Assembly (NCBI GenBank): GCA_947473125.1
Contig: CANJDH010000046.1
Location: 1-35,559 of the forward strand
Direction of reading: 5' to 3'
From: Burkholderiales bacterium
GTDB taxonomy: Bacteria; Pseudomonadota; Gammaproteobacteria; Burkholderiales; JAEUOS01
Length of the DNA stretch: 35,559 bases
The translations under genes and the position numbers were made by a program. Below, in pieces: positions 1 through 13,600 of this stretch; position 1 is the stretch's first letter; each line of letters starts with the position of its first letter. The notes under the pieces are model-generated. The model worked only from the letters and a program-made list of their open reading frames with translations. It ran no database searches and had not been told where the DNA came from.

Positions 1-1637
1 TATCCGAGCGCGTGGTTGCGGAAGATCGCTATACCTCAATCCATATCGAAGAACTGAACGTGGTCGCGCGCGATACCAAACTCGGCTCGGAGGAAATCAC
101 GCGCGACATTTCCAACCTCTCTGAAGGGCAGCTGGCGCGCCTGGATGAATCGGGCATTGTCTACATTGGTGCCGAAGTGCAGGCAGGGGATGTGCTGGTC
201 GGCAAGGTCACCCCCAAGGGTGAAACCCAGCTGACACCTGAAGAGAAGCTGCTGCGTGCAATTTTTGGTGAAAAAGCCAGCGACGTCAAAGACACGTCGC
301 TACGTGTTTCTTCAGGCATTGCCGGCACCGTCATTGACGTGCAAGTGTTCACGCGCGAGGGCATCGAGCGCGACAAGCGCGCGCAGTCGATCATCGATGA
401 CATGCTCAAGAGTTACAAGCAAGACCTTGCCGACCAGATGCGGATCGTCGAGAACGACACCTTCGCACGCATCGAGCGCATGCTCAATGGCAAGGTGGCG
501 AACGGTGGCCCGAAGAAGTTGGTCAAGGGAGCCAAGATCACCAAGGAGTACCTGGCTGATTTGGAGCGGTACCATTGGTTCGACATTCGCCTCGCGAATG
601 AGGAATCCGCCCAGCAGCTCGAGCAACTCAAGGATGGCCTGGCGCAAAAGCGCGTCCAGTTCGATCAGGCCTTCGAGGAAAAGAAGAAGAAGCTGACCCA
701 GGGCGATGAACTGCCGCCAGGCGTTATTAAGATGGTCAAGGTCTATCTGGCAGTGAAGCGTCGCTTGCAGCCTGGTGACAAGATGGCTGGCCGGCACGGC
801 AACAAAGGGGTGGTATCGCGAATTGTTCCCGTCGAGGACATGCCGCATATGGCGGACGGTACACCGGTCGACATCGTGCTGAACCCGCTTGGCGTTCCTT
901 CGCGGATGAACGTGGGGCAGATTCTCGAGGTCCACTTGGGCTGGGCCGCCAAAGGCATCGGCCAGCGCATCGAGGAGATGCTCAAGGCCGAGCGCAAGGT
1001 CGCCGAGGTGCGCAAGTATCTTGAGAAGATCTACAACACCAGCGGCAAGCAAGAAGACCTTGCCCATTTGTCTGACGACGAGGTGCTTGACCTGGCGCGC
1101 AACCTTAGGGGCGGCGTGCCATTTGCCACCCCGGTGTTCGATGGTGCGACGGAAGATGAAATCCGCGGCATGCTTGATCTGGCGTATCCGGATGAATTTG
1201 CCAAGCCGCGCGGCTTTACGCCCTCCAAGACCCAGGTCACGCTTGTGGACGGGCGCTCAGGCGAGGCATTCGAGCGACCGGTTACCGTGGGATACATGCA
1301 CGTTCTCAAGCTGCACCACCTGGTCGACGACAAGATGCATGCACGTTCGACAGGCCCGTACAGCTTGGTTACCCAGCAGCCCCTTGGCGGGAAGGCGCAA
1401 TTCGGTGGCCAACGATTCGGCGAGATGGAGGTGTGGGCGCTCGAAGCCTATGGCGCGTCTTACACGCTCCAGGAGATGCTGACGGTCAAGTCGGATGATG
1501 TGCAGGGGCGCACCAAGGTTTACGAGAATATCGTCAAAGGTGACCACAAGATCGAGGCCGGCATGCCGGAATCGTTCAACGTGCTGGTCAAGGAAATCCG
1601 TTCGCTTGCGATCGATATCGATCTCGAGCGCCACTAA
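1..1637 (+). CDS. rpoB: DNA-directed RNA polymerase subunit beta, C-terminal part (5' end outside window)
   Basis: This is the last ~544 codons of the beta subunit; the reading frame is open from base 3 and continues off the left edge, so no start is present. The segment around bases 774-810 encodes [12 protein letters not shown], the active-site region with the two invariant lysines that contact the nucleotide substrate. The C-terminal clamp segment that packs against beta' ([11 protein letters not shown], about bases 1425-1460) is intact, and the stop is at 1635-1637. The rifampicin-binding region lies upstream and cannot be read here. rpoC follows after 21 bp with no terminator between them, as in the usual rpoBC transcript. 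Confidence 0.98.
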   Translation, partial: SERVVAEDRYTSIHIEELNVVARDTKLGSEEITRDISNLSEGQLARLDESGIVYIGAEVQAGDVLVGKVTPKGETQLTPEEKLLRAIFGEKASDVKDTSLRVSSGIAGTVIDVQVFTREGIERDKRAQSIIDDMLKSYKQDLADQMRIVENDTFARIERMLNGKVANGGPKKLVKGAKITKEYLADLERYHWFDIRLANEESAQQLEQLKDGLAQKRVQFDQAFEEKKKKLTQGDELPPGVIKMVKVYLAVKRRLQPGDKMAGRHGNKGVVSRIVPVEDMPHMADGTPVDIVLNPLGVPSRMNVGQILEVHLGWAAKGIGQRIEEMLKAERKVAEVRKYLEKIYNTSGKQEDLAHLSDDEVLDLARNLRGGVPFATPVFDGATEDEIRGMLDLAYPDEFAKPRGFTPSKTQVTLVDGRSGEAFERPVTVGYMHVLKLHHLVDDKMHARSTGPYSLVTQQPLGGKAQFGGQRFGEMEVWALEAYGASYTLQEMLTVKSDDVQGRTKVYENIVKGDHKIEAGMPESFNVLVKEIRSLAIDIDLERH

Positions 1638-1658
1638 TCTCACCGGAGTGACACAAAC

Positions 1659-5861
<4,203 letters not shown>

Positions 5862-5872
5862 TCGATCAGTAC

Positions 5873-5900
5873 GCGGGTCGTCTGTTAAAGGATGATCCGC
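5873..5900 (+). other. Hairpin between rpoC and the rpsL promoter
   Basis: Bases 5873-5882 pair with 5891-5900 in a 10-bp stem (two G-U pairs) around an 8-nt loop. It begins 12 nt after the rpoC stop and ends two bases before the -35 box of the rpsL promoter. There is no downstream U-run, so it is not a canonical intrinsic terminator. It might slow read-through or protect the 3' end of the rpoBC mRNA. Confidence 0.5.
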
Positions 5901-5902
5901 CG

Positions 5903-5931
5903 TTGACATCGGCCAGGAAACCGGTTACCAT
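5903..5931 (+). promoter_or_regulatory. Sigma70-type promoter for rpsL-rpsG
   Basis: A perfect -35 hexamer TTGACA (5903-5908), a 17-bp spacer and a -10 of TACCAT (5926-5931) predict transcription from about base 5938. That is 57 bases upstream of the rpsL start. The spacing is optimal and it lies in the only large gap between rpoC and rpsL. Confidence 0.75.
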
Positions 5932-5946
5932 TCCAAGTCTTTGTTT

Positions 5947-5970
5947 GCGCTCGCCAATCGTAGCGGGCGC
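5947..5970 (+). promoter_or_regulatory. rpsL leader stem-loop with CAATCGTA loop
   Basis: Bases 5947-5954 pair with 5963-5970 in an 8-bp stem (one G-U pair) that presents the 8-nt loop CAATCGTA. It lies near the 5' end of the predicted rpsL transcript, 24 bases before the start codon. The same loop with the same closing pairs, on a different stem, occurs in front of rplC (10816-10835). This points to a shared cis-regulatory RNA element; the ligand is unknown. Confidence 0.55.
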
Positions 5971-5994
5971 GTATCAATAAAATACGGAATAATC

Positions 5995-6372
5995 ATGCCA
6001 ACCATTAATCAATTGGTGCGCCAAGCGCGCCAGGCGCCCAAGACCAAGAGCAAGGTCCCGGCGATGCAGCGTAGCCCGCAGAAGCGGGGCGTATGCACCC
6101 GTGTGTACACAACGACGCCGAAGAAACCCAATTCTGCATTGCGAAAAGTTGCCAAGGTGCGGCTGACCAATGGCTTTGAGGTGATCTCCTACATCGGTGG
6201 CGAAGGCCACAACTTGCAGGAGCACTCGGTCGTGTTGATTCGTGGTGGTCGTGTCAAAGACCTCCCGGGTGTGCGTTATCACATGGTGCGCGGTTCGCTT
6301 GACACGCAAGGGGTCAAGGATCGTAAGCAGTCCCGTTCGAAATATGGCGCGAAGCGCCCTAAAGCCGCATAA
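5995..6372 (+). CDS. rpsL: 30S ribosomal protein S12
   Basis: 125-residue S12, a decoding-centre protein of the small subunit. The start is the ATG at 5995, giving [13 protein letters not shown]; an in-frame ATG at 5941 would add 18 residues that no S12 has. The conserved loops [11 protein letters not shown] (K43, K44) and [14 protein letters not shown] (K88, D89) are wild type at the positions where streptomycin-resistance mutations normally occur, so it predicts a streptomycin-sensitive ribosome. It is first in the str group, with its own promoter and leader hairpin, and is 15 bp upstream of rpsG. Confidence 0.99.
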   Translation: MPTINQLVRQARQAPKTKSKVPAMQRSPQKRGVCTRVYTTTPKKPNSALRKVAKVRLTNGFEVISYIGGEGHNLQEHSVVLIRGGRVKDLPGVRYHMVRGSLDTQGVKDRKQSRSKYGAKRPKAA

Positions 6373-6387
6373 AGGTTGAGGTGAGCT

Positions 6388-6858
6388 ATGCCCCGTCGTC
6401 GTGAAGTTCCCAAACGTGACATCCTGCCGGATCCGAAATTCGGCAGCGTTGATGTTGCCAAGTTTGTCAATGTATTGATGTTCTCCGGCAAAAAGTCGGT
6501 TGCCGAGCGAACCATCTATGGTGCGCTTGATCAGATAACCAAGAAGTCTGGAAAAAGCGCCCTTGAAGTATTCGGCGCTGCTTTGAGCAACGCCAAGCCG
6601 ATGGTAGAGGTCAAAAGCCGTCGGGTTGGCGGTGCCAACTATCAGGTGCCGGTTGAGGTGCGTCCCATCCGCCGCATGGCGTTGGCGATGCGCTGGTTGC
6701 GTGAGGCTGCGCACAAGCGCTCCGAAAAATCCATGGGGCAGCGCCTTGCCAACGAACTGATGGAGGCCTCCGAGGGCCGTGGCGGCGCCGTAAAAAAGCG
6801 TGATGAAGTGCATCGCATGGCCGAGGCCAACAAGGCGTTTTCGCATTTTCGTTTCTGA
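6388..6858 (+). CDS. rpsG: 30S ribosomal protein S7
   Basis: 156-residue S7, which starts assembly of the 30S head by binding the 3' domain of 16S rRNA. The N-terminus [20 protein letters not shown] and the long alpha-helical core are typical, and the length matches the family. An AGGTGAG Shine-Dalgarno sequence lies upstream of the ATG at 6388. It is translated from the same message as rpsL. In Escherichia coli S7 represses the str operon through the rpsL-rpsG spacer; here that spacer is only 15 bp, so the same mechanism is not obvious. A strong terminator follows. Confidence 0.99.
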   Translation: MPRRREVPKRDILPDPKFGSVDVAKFVNVLMFSGKKSVAERTIYGALDQITKKSGKSALEVFGAALSNAKPMVEVKSRRVGGANYQVPVEVRPIRRMALAMRWLREAAHKRSEKSMGQRLANELMEASEGRGGAVKKRDEVHRMAEANKAFSHFRF

Positions 6859-6882
6859 CGCCTGTTCTTTGTTGTCATACAG

Positions 6883-6914
6883 GCGCCGCTTTCGAGAAAG
6901 CGGCGCTTTTGTTT
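6883..6914 (+). terminator. Intrinsic terminator between rpsG and fusA
   Basis: A perfect 10-bp GC-rich stem (6883-6892 with 6897-6906), extendable by two weaker pairs, has a CGAG tetraloop and is followed directly by TTTTGTTT. It starts 24 bases after the rpsG stop. This is the clearest terminator in the window and would separate rpsL-rpsG from fusA-tuf. Confidence 0.88.
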
Positions 6915-7003
6915 GATGTTGTAGTAATTGAACGTAGTTCTCCAGAATTTTCCGCCGCGCGTCCATATTGCCGTGGCTTGATCTTTAAGAAAGAGGTGCT
7001 CAA

Positions 7004-9106
7004 GTGGCTCGCAAAACCCCCATCGAACGGTATCGAAATATCGGTATCTCCGCCCATATCGACGCTGGCAAGACCACCACCACCGAGCGCATTCTTTTTT
7101 ACACCGGGGTGAGCCACAAAATCGGCGAGGTGCACGATGGCGCCGCGACCATGGACTGGATGGAGCAGGAGCGCGAGCGTGGCATTACGATCACTTCCGC
7201 CGCCACCACCTGTTTCTGGAAGGGGATGGACAGCAGCTATCCCGAGCACCGTATCAACATCATTGATACCCCGGGACACGTAGATTTCACCATTGAGGTC
7301 GAGCGTTCGATGCGGGTTCTGGACGGCGCCTGCATGGTCTATTGCGCCGTGGGTGGAGTGCAGCCCCAGTCTGAAACGGTATGGCGCCAGGCCAACAAAT
7401 ACAAGGTGCCGCGCCTTGCGTTCGTTAACAAGATGGATCGTACCGGCGCGAATTTCTTCAAGGTCTATGACCAGATGCGCGCGCGCCTCAAAGCCAATCC
7501 GATCCCGTTGCAGATCCCCATCGGTGCCGAAGAGACATTTCAGGGTGTGATCGACCTGATTAGAATGAAGGCAATTGTGTGGGATGAGGCTTCTCAGGGC
7601 ATGAAATTCGAGCTCAAGGAGATTCCAGAAAATCTCCTTGAGTTGGCCAAGGAGTGGCGCGAGAAAATGATTGAAGCCGCCGCTGAAGCCAGCGACGAGC
7701 TGATGAACAAATACCTTGAAGGCGGGGACCTCAGCATTGAGGAAATCAAGCTGGGCCTGCGTACGCGCACCATTGCTAGCGAAATTGTTCCGATGCTGTG
7801 CGGTTCGGCTTTCAAGAACAAAGGCGTGCAGGCTATGCTCGACGCGGTGCTCGATTTCATGCCGGCACCGACGGACATTCCTCCCGTAAAAGGGGAGCTT
7901 GAAAATGGCGGCCCAACGGAGCGCAAGGCGGCAGACGACGAAGGCTTTTCCGCGCTGGCATTCAAGATCATGACGGACCCGTTTGTGGGGCAGCTGATTT
8001 TCTTCCGGGTGTACTCCGGCGTGATCAATTCCGGTGACACCATTTATAACTCGGTGAAGGGCAAGAAAGACCGCATCGGTCGTATTTTGCAGATGCATGC
8101 CAATCAACGAGAGGAAATCAAGGAAGTGCGCGCCGGCGATATCGCAGCCGCTGTGGGCCTCAAGGATGCGACGACCGGCGACACGTTGTGCGATCCGGAC
8201 AAGTTCATCATTCTGGAACGCATGATTTTCCCGGAGCCGGTGATCTCGCAGGCAGTAGAGCCGAAGACGAAAGTCGACCAGGAAAAGATGGGCATTGCGC
8301 TCAATCGCCTTGCTCAAGAAGACCCCTCGTTCCGGGTGCGTACCGACGAGGAATCCGGGCAAACCATTATTTCCGGCATGGGCGAGCTCCACTTGGAAAT
8401 TCTCGTGGACCGTATGAAGCGCGAATTCAGCGTAGAAGCGACGGTCGGCAAGCCGCAAGTGGCTTATCGTGAAACCATTCGCCGCACGGTAGAGAACGCC
8501 GAAGGCAAATTCATCAAGCAATCGGGCGGCCGCGGCCAGTACGGGCACGTAGTGCTCAAAGTGGAGCCCCAAGAGCCTGGCAAGGGTTTCGAGTTCGTTG
8601 ACGCCATTAAGGGCGGTGTGGTGCCTCGTGAGTTCATTCCCGCGGTGGAAAAAGGGCTGCGCGAGACCCTGCCTGCCGGCGTCCTTGCTGGGTATCCCGT
8701 GGTCGACATCAAATGCACCCTGCACTTCGGCTCGTACCATGACGTGGACTCCAATGAAAACGCGTTCAAAATGGCCGCTTCAATGGCGTTCAAAGATGGC
8801 ATGCGCGCTGCGTCGCCGGTGTTGCTCGAACCCATGATGGCCGTCGAAGTGGAAACCCCGGAGGACTATGCCGGAACGGTGATGGGCGACTTGTCATCCC
8901 GTCGCGGTATGGTTCAGGGCATGGAAGACATTTCGGGCGGCGGCGGTAAGGTTATCAAGGCTGAAGTACCGCTTGCCGAGATGTTCGGATATTCGACATC
9001 CTTGCGTTCCGCCACCCAGGGTCGCGCCACGTACACCATGGAATTCAAGCATTACAGCGAGGCACCGAAAAACGTTGCCGAAGCCATCATCAGCGCAAAG
9101 AAATAA
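7004..9106 (+). CDS. fusA: Elongation factor G
   Basis: 700-residue translocase EF-G, full length. The start is the GTG at 7004 ([14 protein letters not shown]), with a purine-rich AAGAAAGAGG sequence upstream; no ATG fits the homologous N-terminus. GTPase motifs are visible: G1 AHIDAGKTT (residues 17-25), DTPGH for G3, and NKMD for G4. Domains II to V follow without interruption, ending in [15 protein letters not shown]. The gene lies after a terminator and 145 bp from rpsG, so it needs its own promoter or leaky read-through; I found no convincing promoter in the gap. tuf follows after 43 bp. Confidence 0.99.
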   Translation: MARKTPIERYRNIGISAHIDAGKTTTTERILFYTGVSHKIGEVHDGAATMDWMEQERERGITITSAATTCFWKGMDSSYPEHRINIIDTPGHVDFTIEVERSMRVLDGACMVYCAVGGVQPQSETVWRQANKYKVPRLAFVNKMDRTGANFFKVYDQMRARLKANPIPLQIPIGAEETFQGVIDLIRMKAIVWDEASQGMKFELKEIPENLLELAKEWREKMIEAAAEASDELMNKYLEGGDLSIEEIKLGLRTRTIASEIVPMLCGSAFKNKGVQAMLDAVLDFMPAPTDIPPVKGELENGGPTERKAADDEGFSALAFKIMTDPFVGQLIFFRVYSGVINSGDTIYNSVKGKKDRIGRILQMHANQREEIKEVRAGDIAAAVGLKDATTGDTLCDPDKFIILERMIFPEPVISQAVEPKTKVDQEKMGIALNRLAQEDPSFRVRTDEESGQTIISGMGELHLEILVDRMKREFSVEATVGKPQVAYRETIRRTVENAEGKFIKQSGGRGQYGHVVLKVEPQEPGKGFEFVDAIKGGVVPREFIPAVEKGLRETLPAGVLAGYPVVDIKCTLHFGSYHDVDSNENAFKMAASMAFKDGMRAASPVLLEPMMAVEVETPEDYAGTVMGDLSSRRGMVQGMEDISGGGGKVIKAEVPLAEMFGYSTSLRSATQGRATYTMEFKHYSEAPKNVAEAIISAKK

Positions 9107-9149
9107 CCATTCAGATTTCAACTTTCGTTCTTTTGATTAGGAGATAGTT

Positions 9150-10340
9150 ATGGCCAAGGGCAAATTTGAGCGTACGAAGCCGCACGTGAACGTGGGGACG
9201 ATTGGGCACGTTGATCACGGGAAGACGACGTTGACGGCGGCGATCACGACGGTGCTGAGCGCGAAGTTTGGCGGTGAGGCGAAGGCGTATGACCAGATTG
9301 ACGCGGCGCCGGAAGAGAAGGCGCGCGGGATCACGATCAATACGGCTCACGTGGAGTACGAGACCAAGAACCGGCACTACGCGCACGTTGATTGCCCGGG
9401 GCATGCGGACTACATCAAGAACATGATTACCGGAGCTGCGCAGATGGACGGCGCGATTCTGGTGGTGTCGAGTGCCGACGGCCCGATGCCGCAGACGCGT
9501 GAGCACATCCTGCTGGCACGCCAGGTGGGGGTACCGTACATCATCGTCTTCATGAACAAGGCTGACATGGTGGACGACAAGGAACTGCTTGAGCTGGTCG
9601 AAATGGAAGTACGCGAGTTGCTGTCGAAGTACGAGTTTCCTGGCGACGACACGCCGATCATCATTGGCTCGGCGAAGCTGGCATTAGAGGGTGACAAGGG
9701 CGAGATGGGCGAAGGCGCCATCATGAAGCTGGCCGACGCACTGGACAGCTACATTCCGGAGCCCAAGCGCGCCATTGACGGGCCGTTCCTGCTGCCGATC
9801 GAAGACGTATTCTCGATATCGGGTCGTGGCACGGTGGTTACGGGCCGGGTCGAGCGCGGTATTGTCAAGGTGGGCGAGGAGCTGGAGATTGTCGGCATCA
9901 AGGCGACCCAGAAGACGGTTTGCACGGGTGTTGAGATGTTCCGCAAGTTGCTCGACCAGGGTCAGGCGGGAGACAACGTTGGCGTGCTGCTGCGCGGCAC
10001 CAAGCGTGAAGACGTTGAGCGCGGCCAGGTACTGGCCAAGCCGGGCTCGATCAACCCGCACACCAAGTTTGAATGCGAGGTGTACGTGTTGAGCAAGGAA
10101 GAGGGTGGCCGGCATACGCCGTTCTTCAACAACTATCGTCCGCAGTTTTACTTCCGGACGACGGATGTGACCGGCTCGGTGGTGTTGCCGGAAGGCACGG
10201 AGATGGTGATGCCGGGGGACAACATCAAAATGATCGTAACCCTGATTGCACCGATCGCCATGGAACAGGGACTGCGCTTCGCCATCCGTGAAGGCGGTCG
10301 TACCGTCGGCGCCGGCGTCGTCGCTAAAGTCATCGAGTAA
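9150..10340 (+). CDS. tuf: Elongation factor Tu
   Basis: 396-residue EF-Tu, which carries aminoacyl-tRNA to the ribosome. GTPase motifs GHVDHGKT (residues 19-26), DCPGHADY and NKADM are present, and the C-terminal beta-barrel domains are complete. Start ATG at 9150 has a TAGGAGA Shine-Dalgarno. Betaproteobacteria usually carry a second tuf near secE-nusG, outside this window. Codon choice shifts inside the gene: bases ~9180-10200 are rich in G-ending GCG/ACG/GGG codons, while the last ~130 bases resemble the neighbouring genes. This suggests past gene conversion between tuf copies. Confidence 0.99.
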   Translation: MAKGKFERTKPHVNVGTIGHVDHGKTTLTAAITTVLSAKFGGEAKAYDQIDAAPEEKARGITINTAHVEYETKNRHYAHVDCPGHADYIKNMITGAAQMDGAILVVSSADGPMPQTREHILLARQVGVPYIIVFMNKADMVDDKELLELVEMEVRELLSKYEFPGDDTPIIIGSAKLALEGDKGEMGEGAIMKLADALDSYIPEPKRAIDGPFLLPIEDVFSISGRGTVVTGRVERGIVKVGEELEIVGIKATQKTVCTGVEMFRKLLDQGQAGDNVGVLLRGTKREDVERGQVLAKPGSINPHTKFECEVYVLSKEEGGRHTPFFNNYRPQFYFRTTDVTGSVVLPEGTEMVMPGDNIKMIVTLIAPIAMEQGLRFAIREGGRTVGAGVVAKVIE

Positions 10341-10405
10341 CTCTGCAACCATCCCGACTCAACGGCCGTTGCGTGCGTGACGGTCTCGTTCTTTAAGGAA
10401 AACTC

Positions 10406-10717
10406 ATGCAAAGCCAGAAAATTCGCATCCGCCTGAAGGCGTTTGATTACAGACTCATTGACCAATCCGCGCTGGAAATCGTTGAAACTGCCAAACGCAC
10501 TGGGGCAGTTGTGCGTGGCCCGGTGCCATTGCCGACAAAAATTCAGCGCTATGACGTGCTGCGGTCCCCTCACGTGAACAAAACATCGCGCGACCAGTTC
10601 GAAATGCGTACACATCTCCGCTTGATGGATATTGTCGATCCGACGGATAAAACCGTCGATGCCTTGATGAAACTCGATCTTCCGGCAGGGGTGGACGTAG
10701 AAATCAAGCTCCAATAA
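10406..10717 (+). CDS. rpsJ: 30S ribosomal protein S10 (transcription factor NusE)
   Basis: 103-residue S10, of normal length and sequence ([20 protein letters not shown]). It has a second role as NusE in antitermination complexes. Start ATG at 10406 with a TAAGGA ribosome binding site. It lies 65 bp after tuf with no terminator, but is cut off from rplC by 131 bp containing a hairpin, a promoter and a leader. It therefore probably belongs to the fusA-tuf transcript more than to the S10 operon whose name it gave. Confidence 0.99.
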   Translation: MQSQKIRIRLKAFDYRLIDQSALEIVETAKRTGAVVRGPVPLPTKIQRYDVLRSPHVNKTSRDQFEMRTHLRLMDIVDPTDKTVDALMKLDLPAGVDVEIKLQ

Positions 10718-10723
10718 TTCGAC

Positions 10724-10744
10724 TCAAGCCCGTTTTGGGCTTGA
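10724..10744 (+). other. Hairpin after rpsJ overlapping the rplC -35 box
   Basis: Bases 10724-10731 pair perfectly with 10737-10744 around the loop GTTTT, seven bases after the rpsJ stop. There is no U-run after it. Its right arm contains most of the -35 hexamer of the rplC promoter (10741-10746), so RNA 3' end formation and initiation share the same bases. Confidence 0.55.
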
Positions 10745-10769
10745 TGCACGAAGGTTTACACGTTATAAT
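10741..10769 (+). promoter_or_regulatory. Sigma70-type promoter for rplC and the S10 genes
   Basis: TTGATG (10741-10746), a 17-bp spacer and a perfect TATAAT (10764-10769) predict a start near 10776 and a leader of about 73 nt before the rplC GTG. It lies inside the only sizeable gap of the S10 region. Confidence 0.8.
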
Positions 10770-10781
10770 CCAAGGCTTTCC

Positions 10782-10813
10782 GGAATTCCCGATTTTGGGT
10801 ATTCCAAATTTTT
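10782..10813 (+). promoter_or_regulatory. Attenuator-like hairpin in the rplC leader
   Basis: Bases 10782-10786 pair with 10801-10805 and 10088-type numbering aside, the inner pairs are 10788-10790 with 10797-10799, separated by one T-T mismatch. The stem is followed by AAA and a run of five T (10809-10813). It begins only a few bases after the predicted transcription start. It could act as an attenuator comparable in role, but not in sequence, to the L4-controlled S10 leader of Escherichia coli. Confidence 0.45.
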
Positions 10814-10815
10814 CA

Positions 10816-10835
10816 CCCGGCCAATCGTAGCTGGG
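10816..10835 (+). promoter_or_regulatory. rplC leader stem-loop with CAATCGTA loop
   Basis: Bases 10816-10821 pair with 10830-10835 (one G-U pair) around the loop CAATCGTA, immediately upstream of the Shine-Dalgarno of rplC. The loop and its two closing G-C pairs are identical to those of the rpsL leader element at 5947-5970, while the outer stem pairs differ, as expected for a conserved RNA structure. Confidence 0.55.
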
Positions 10836-10848
10836 CAGGAGATAATAA

Positions 10849-11502
10849 GTGACCACGTCAGCAAGGGTAGGCCTTGTTGGGCGCAAGGTTGGCATGACTC
10901 GTATTTTTACTGCGGACGGCGACGCCGTTCCAGTGACCGTACTTGATGTGTCTAACAACCGTGTGACCCAGATTAAGACACCGGACACCGACGGCTATGC
11001 CGCGATCCAGGTTGCCTTTGGCAGCCGCCGCGCATCCCGCGTAACCAAGTCGTTGGCGGGCCATATGGCCAAAGCTGGCGTCGAGGCCGGCTCGATTCTC
11101 AAAGAGTTCCATGTAGCCGCAGGCGACCTTGGAAACTATACGGTGGGCGGCAAGATTGGCGTCGACCTGTTCAAAGAAGGCCAAAAGATAGACGTGCAGG
11201 GTACGTCGATCGGCAAGGGCTATGCTGGCGTCATTAAGCGCCACCATTTCTCGTCCAATCGCGCTTCGCACGGCAACTCGCGGTCGCATAACGTACCGGG
11301 TTCCATTGGTATGGCGCAGGATCCGGGGCGGGTTTTTCCGGGCAAGCGCATGACCGGTCATCTGGGCGATGTGACGCGCACAACGCAAAATCTGACGATC
11401 GCGCGTATCGACGTGGAGCGCGGCCTGCTGCTCGTGCGCGGCGCCGTTCCCGGGCACGACAATGGTCATGTCGTGGTCACTCCTGCAGTAAAGGGTGCGT
11501 GA
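10849..11502 (+). CDS. rplC: 50S ribosomal protein L3
   Basis: 217-residue L3, which helps start 50S assembly and reaches into the peptidyl transferase centre. The GTG at 10849 is preceded by GCAGGAGAT, an excellent ribosome binding site, and gives the expected N-terminus ([20 protein letters not shown]). The central extension [14 protein letters not shown], which includes the region methylated by PrmB in relatives, and the GKRMTGHLG segment are intact. It is the first gene after the rplC promoter and leader. Only one base separates it from rplD. Confidence 0.99.
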   Translation: MTTSARVGLVGRKVGMTRIFTADGDAVPVTVLDVSNNRVTQIKTPDTDGYAAIQVAFGSRRASRVTKSLAGHMAKAGVEAGSILKEFHVAAGDLGNYTVGGKIGVDLFKEGQKIDVQGTSIGKGYAGVIKRHHFSSNRASHGNSRSHNVPGSIGMAQDPGRVFPGKRMTGHLGDVTRTTQNLTIARIDVERGLLLVRGAVPGHDNGHVVVTPAVKGA

Positions 11503-11503
11503 T

Positions 11504-12124
11504 ATGGAACTCAAACTAATCAACGCACAAGGGCAGTCGACTGGCAACGTGGCCGCGCCGGACACCGTTTTTGCGCGCGACTATAACGAGGCGCTTGTGC
11601 ATCAGGTCGTGGTGGCCTATCAGGCCAATGCGCGTAGTGGCAATCGGGCACAAAAAGATCGTGCCGAGGTCAAGCACTCGACCAAGAAACCCTGGCGCCA
11701 AAAAGGAACGGGCCGTGCGCGTGCCGGCATGACGTCAAGCCCCTTGTGGCGCGGAGGCGGCCGCATATTCCCGAATTCACCGGATGAGAATTTTGCGCAC
11801 AAGGTCAATCGCAAAATGTATCGCGCTGGCATGTGTTCTATCCTTTCGCAACTTGCCCGTGAAGATCGCATTGCTGTCGTAGACGACATCACGGTGGAAT
11901 CGCCGAAAACCAAGCTTTTTGCCCAGAAGGTGAAGGGCATGGGCTTTGACTCGGTGTTGTTCATCACCGACAGCTTCAACGAAAATCTCTTTCTTGCTTC
12001 ACGAAATCTGATCAATGTTGCTGTGGTTGAAGCCAAGCACGCCGACCCGGTTTCCTTGGTGCATTTCAAGAAAGTGTTGATGACCAAGGGCGCGGTTGAG
12101 CAGATGAAGGAGATCCTCGCATGA
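11504..12124 (+). CDS. rplD: 50S ribosomal protein L4
   Basis: 206-residue L4 starting at the ATG at 11504 ([14 protein letters not shown]); an in-frame GTG at 11495 would add three residues inside the rplC end and is unlikely. The loop that lines the exit tunnel (about residues 45-100, [14 protein letters not shown] and following) is complete. In Escherichia coli L4 represses its own operon by acting on the S10 leader; the attenuator-like hairpin before rplC is where a similar control could act here. Its last four bases overlap the start of rplW (ATGA), implying translational coupling. Confidence 0.99.
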   Translation: MELKLINAQGQSTGNVAAPDTVFARDYNEALVHQVVVAYQANARSGNRAQKDRAEVKHSTKKPWRQKGTGRARAGMTSSPLWRGGGRIFPNSPDENFAHKVNRKMYRAGMCSILSQLAREDRIAVVDDITVESPKTKLFAQKVKGMGFDSVLFITDSFNENLFLASRNLINVAVVEAKHADPVSLVHFKKVLMTKGAVEQMKEILA

Positions 12125-12447
12125 GTCAACATACAGGAAATTACATCGCTGAACGCCTCCCGCTCGTATTGCTTGCGCCGATTGTCTCTGAGAAGAGCAC
12201 CATGGTGGCAGACAAGCTGCGCCAAATCGCCTTCCGAGTTGCAGCCGACGCGACAAAGGCGGATGTGAAGGCGGCGGTCGAAGCGATGTTCAAAGAGCAA
12301 AAAATTGAAGTTGCTTCAGTCCAAGTTCTCAATGTCAAGGGCAAAGAGAAGAAGTTCGGTCGCTTCAATGGGCGCCGGCGCAACTGGAAAAAAGCTTATG
12401 TCTGCCTCAAAGAAGGCAGCGACCTGAATCTCGCGGAGGCCGCATAG
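12121..12447 (+). CDS. rplW: 50S ribosomal protein L23
   Basis: 108-residue L23, a protein at the exit-tunnel rim where trigger factor and SRP dock. The core begins at [17 protein letters not shown], so the ~10 residues before it ([11 protein letters not shown]) are a short N-terminal extension compared with typical ~98-residue homologues. The [15 protein letters not shown] segment for 23S rRNA binding is present. The start overlaps the rplD stop by four bases, which fixes it firmly. rplB starts one base after the stop. Confidence 0.98.
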   Translation: MSQHTGNYIAERLPLVLLAPIVSEKSTMVADKLRQIAFRVAADATKADVKAAVEAMFKEQKIEVASVQVLNVKGKEKKFGRFNGRRRNWKKAYVCLKEGSDLNLAEAA

Positions 12448-12448
12448 C

Positions 12449-13276
12449 ATGGCACTCGTAAAAATGAAACCCACCTCACCGGGCACGCGTGGTCAGGTGA
12501 GGTTGGTAAATGCGCATCTCTACAAAGGCCGTCCGGTTGACGCGTTAACCTCCAGCAAGAGCAAGACCGCTGGGCGTAACAACAACGGGCACATTACGAT
12601 GCGCCACCACGGTGGTGGCCATAAGCAACAATACCGGCTCATTGACTTTCGTCGTGACAAAGACGGTATTCCGGCAAAAGTCGAGCGTCTCGAATACGAT
12701 CCGAATCGAACCGCACATATCGCCTTGCTTTGCTATGCAGACGGAGAGCGTAGGTACATCATTGCCCCAAAAGGCATCGAGGTCGGCGCAACATTGCTGT
12801 CCGGTGCCGAGGCTCCGATCAAGTCAGGCAACGCCCTTCCGATTCGAAACATTCCAGTGGGAACCACCATCCACTGCATCGAAATGCAGCCTGGCAAGGG
12901 CGCGCAAATGGCGCGCACGGCGGGTGCTTCAGTGCAGTTGCTGGCGCGTGAAGGGACCTATGCCCAGTTGCGGCTGCGTTCGGGCGAGATCCGCAAAGCG
13001 CATATCGAATGCCGTGCGACGATTGGTGAAGTTGGTAATGGTGAGCATTCACTACGGCAGATCGGCAAGGCTGGCGCAAAACGTTGGCGCGGTATTCGTC
13101 CGACGGTTCGGGGTGTTGCAATGAATCCGGTTGACCATCCTCATGGTGGCGGCGAAGGCAAGACGGCGGCGGGCCGCGACCCCGTTAGCCCATGGGGTAC
13201 CAAGACCAAAGGCTACCGTACGCGCAAGAACAAACGCACGAACGTCATGATCGTGCAGCGGCGTCACAAGAAGTAA
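12449..13276 (+). CDS. rplB: 50S ribosomal protein L2
   Basis: 275-residue L2, a core 23S rRNA binder needed for subunit association and peptidyl transfer. The conserved C-terminal segment [13 protein letters not shown], which contains the functionally important histidines, is intact. N-terminal [15 protein letters not shown] and the basic tail ([14 protein letters not shown]-like ending) are typical. It starts one base after rplW and lies 12 bp upstream of rpsS. Confidence 0.99.
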   Translation: MALVKMKPTSPGTRGQVRLVNAHLYKGRPVDALTSSKSKTAGRNNNGHITMRHHGGGHKQQYRLIDFRRDKDGIPAKVERLEYDPNRTAHIALLCYADGERRYIIAPKGIEVGATLLSGAEAPIKSGNALPIRNIPVGTTIHCIEMQPGKGAQMARTAGASVQLLAREGTYAQLRLRSGEIRKAHIECRATIGEVGNGEHSLRQIGKAGAKRWRGIRPTVRGVAMNPVDHPHGGGEGKTAAGRDPVSPWGTKTKGYRTRKNKRTNVMIVQRRHKK

Positions 13277-13288
13277 AGGGACAAACAC

Positions 13289-13591
13289 ATGTCACGCTCA
13301 ATCAAAAAGGGACCGTTTGTCGACGCCCATCTGGTGAAAAAGGTCGAAACTGCCCAAGCAATCAAGGATAAAAAACCAATTAAGACATGGTCGCGCCGCT
13401 CTACGGTGCTGCCAGACTTTATTGGTTTGACGATCGCGGTACACAACGGGAAGCAGCATATACCCGTGTATATCTCCGAGAACATGGTCGGTCACAAGCT
13501 CGGTGAGTTTGCGCTGACTCGCACCTTCAAGGGCCACCCGGCCGACAAGAAAGCCAACATGGCCGGCAGCAAGGCGCCTGGCAAGAAATAG
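13289..13591 (+). CDS. rpsS: 30S ribosomal protein S19
   Basis: 100-residue S19 of the 30S head. The N-terminus [15 protein letters not shown] and the segment [17 protein letters not shown] are diagnostic. It is about eight residues longer than the usual 91-92 because of a basic C-terminal extension ([10 protein letters not shown]). Ribosome binding site AAAGGGA upstream of the ATG at 13289. The neighbours rplB and rplV are 12 and 9 bp away. Confidence 0.99.
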   Translation: MSRSIKKGPFVDAHLVKKVETAQAIKDKKPIKTWSRRSTVLPDFIGLTIAVHNGKQHIPVYISENMVGHKLGEFALTRTFKGHPADKKANMAGSKAPGKK

Positions 13592-13600
13592 AGGCGAAGT

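Noticed and set aside
6915-7003. Promoter for fusA in the gap after the terminator
   Set aside because: Several TTGA- and TA-rich hexamers exist but none has both boxes at a 16-18 bp spacing with reasonable matches.
6875-8740. A 621-codon open frame on the minus strand across fusA
   Set aside because: It is fully antisense to the intact EF-G gene, has no recognisable motif, and arises from GC-rich codon bias. Similar minus-strand frames over rpoC (3078-3995), and over rpoA and rplQ (23444-25183), were rejected for the same reason.
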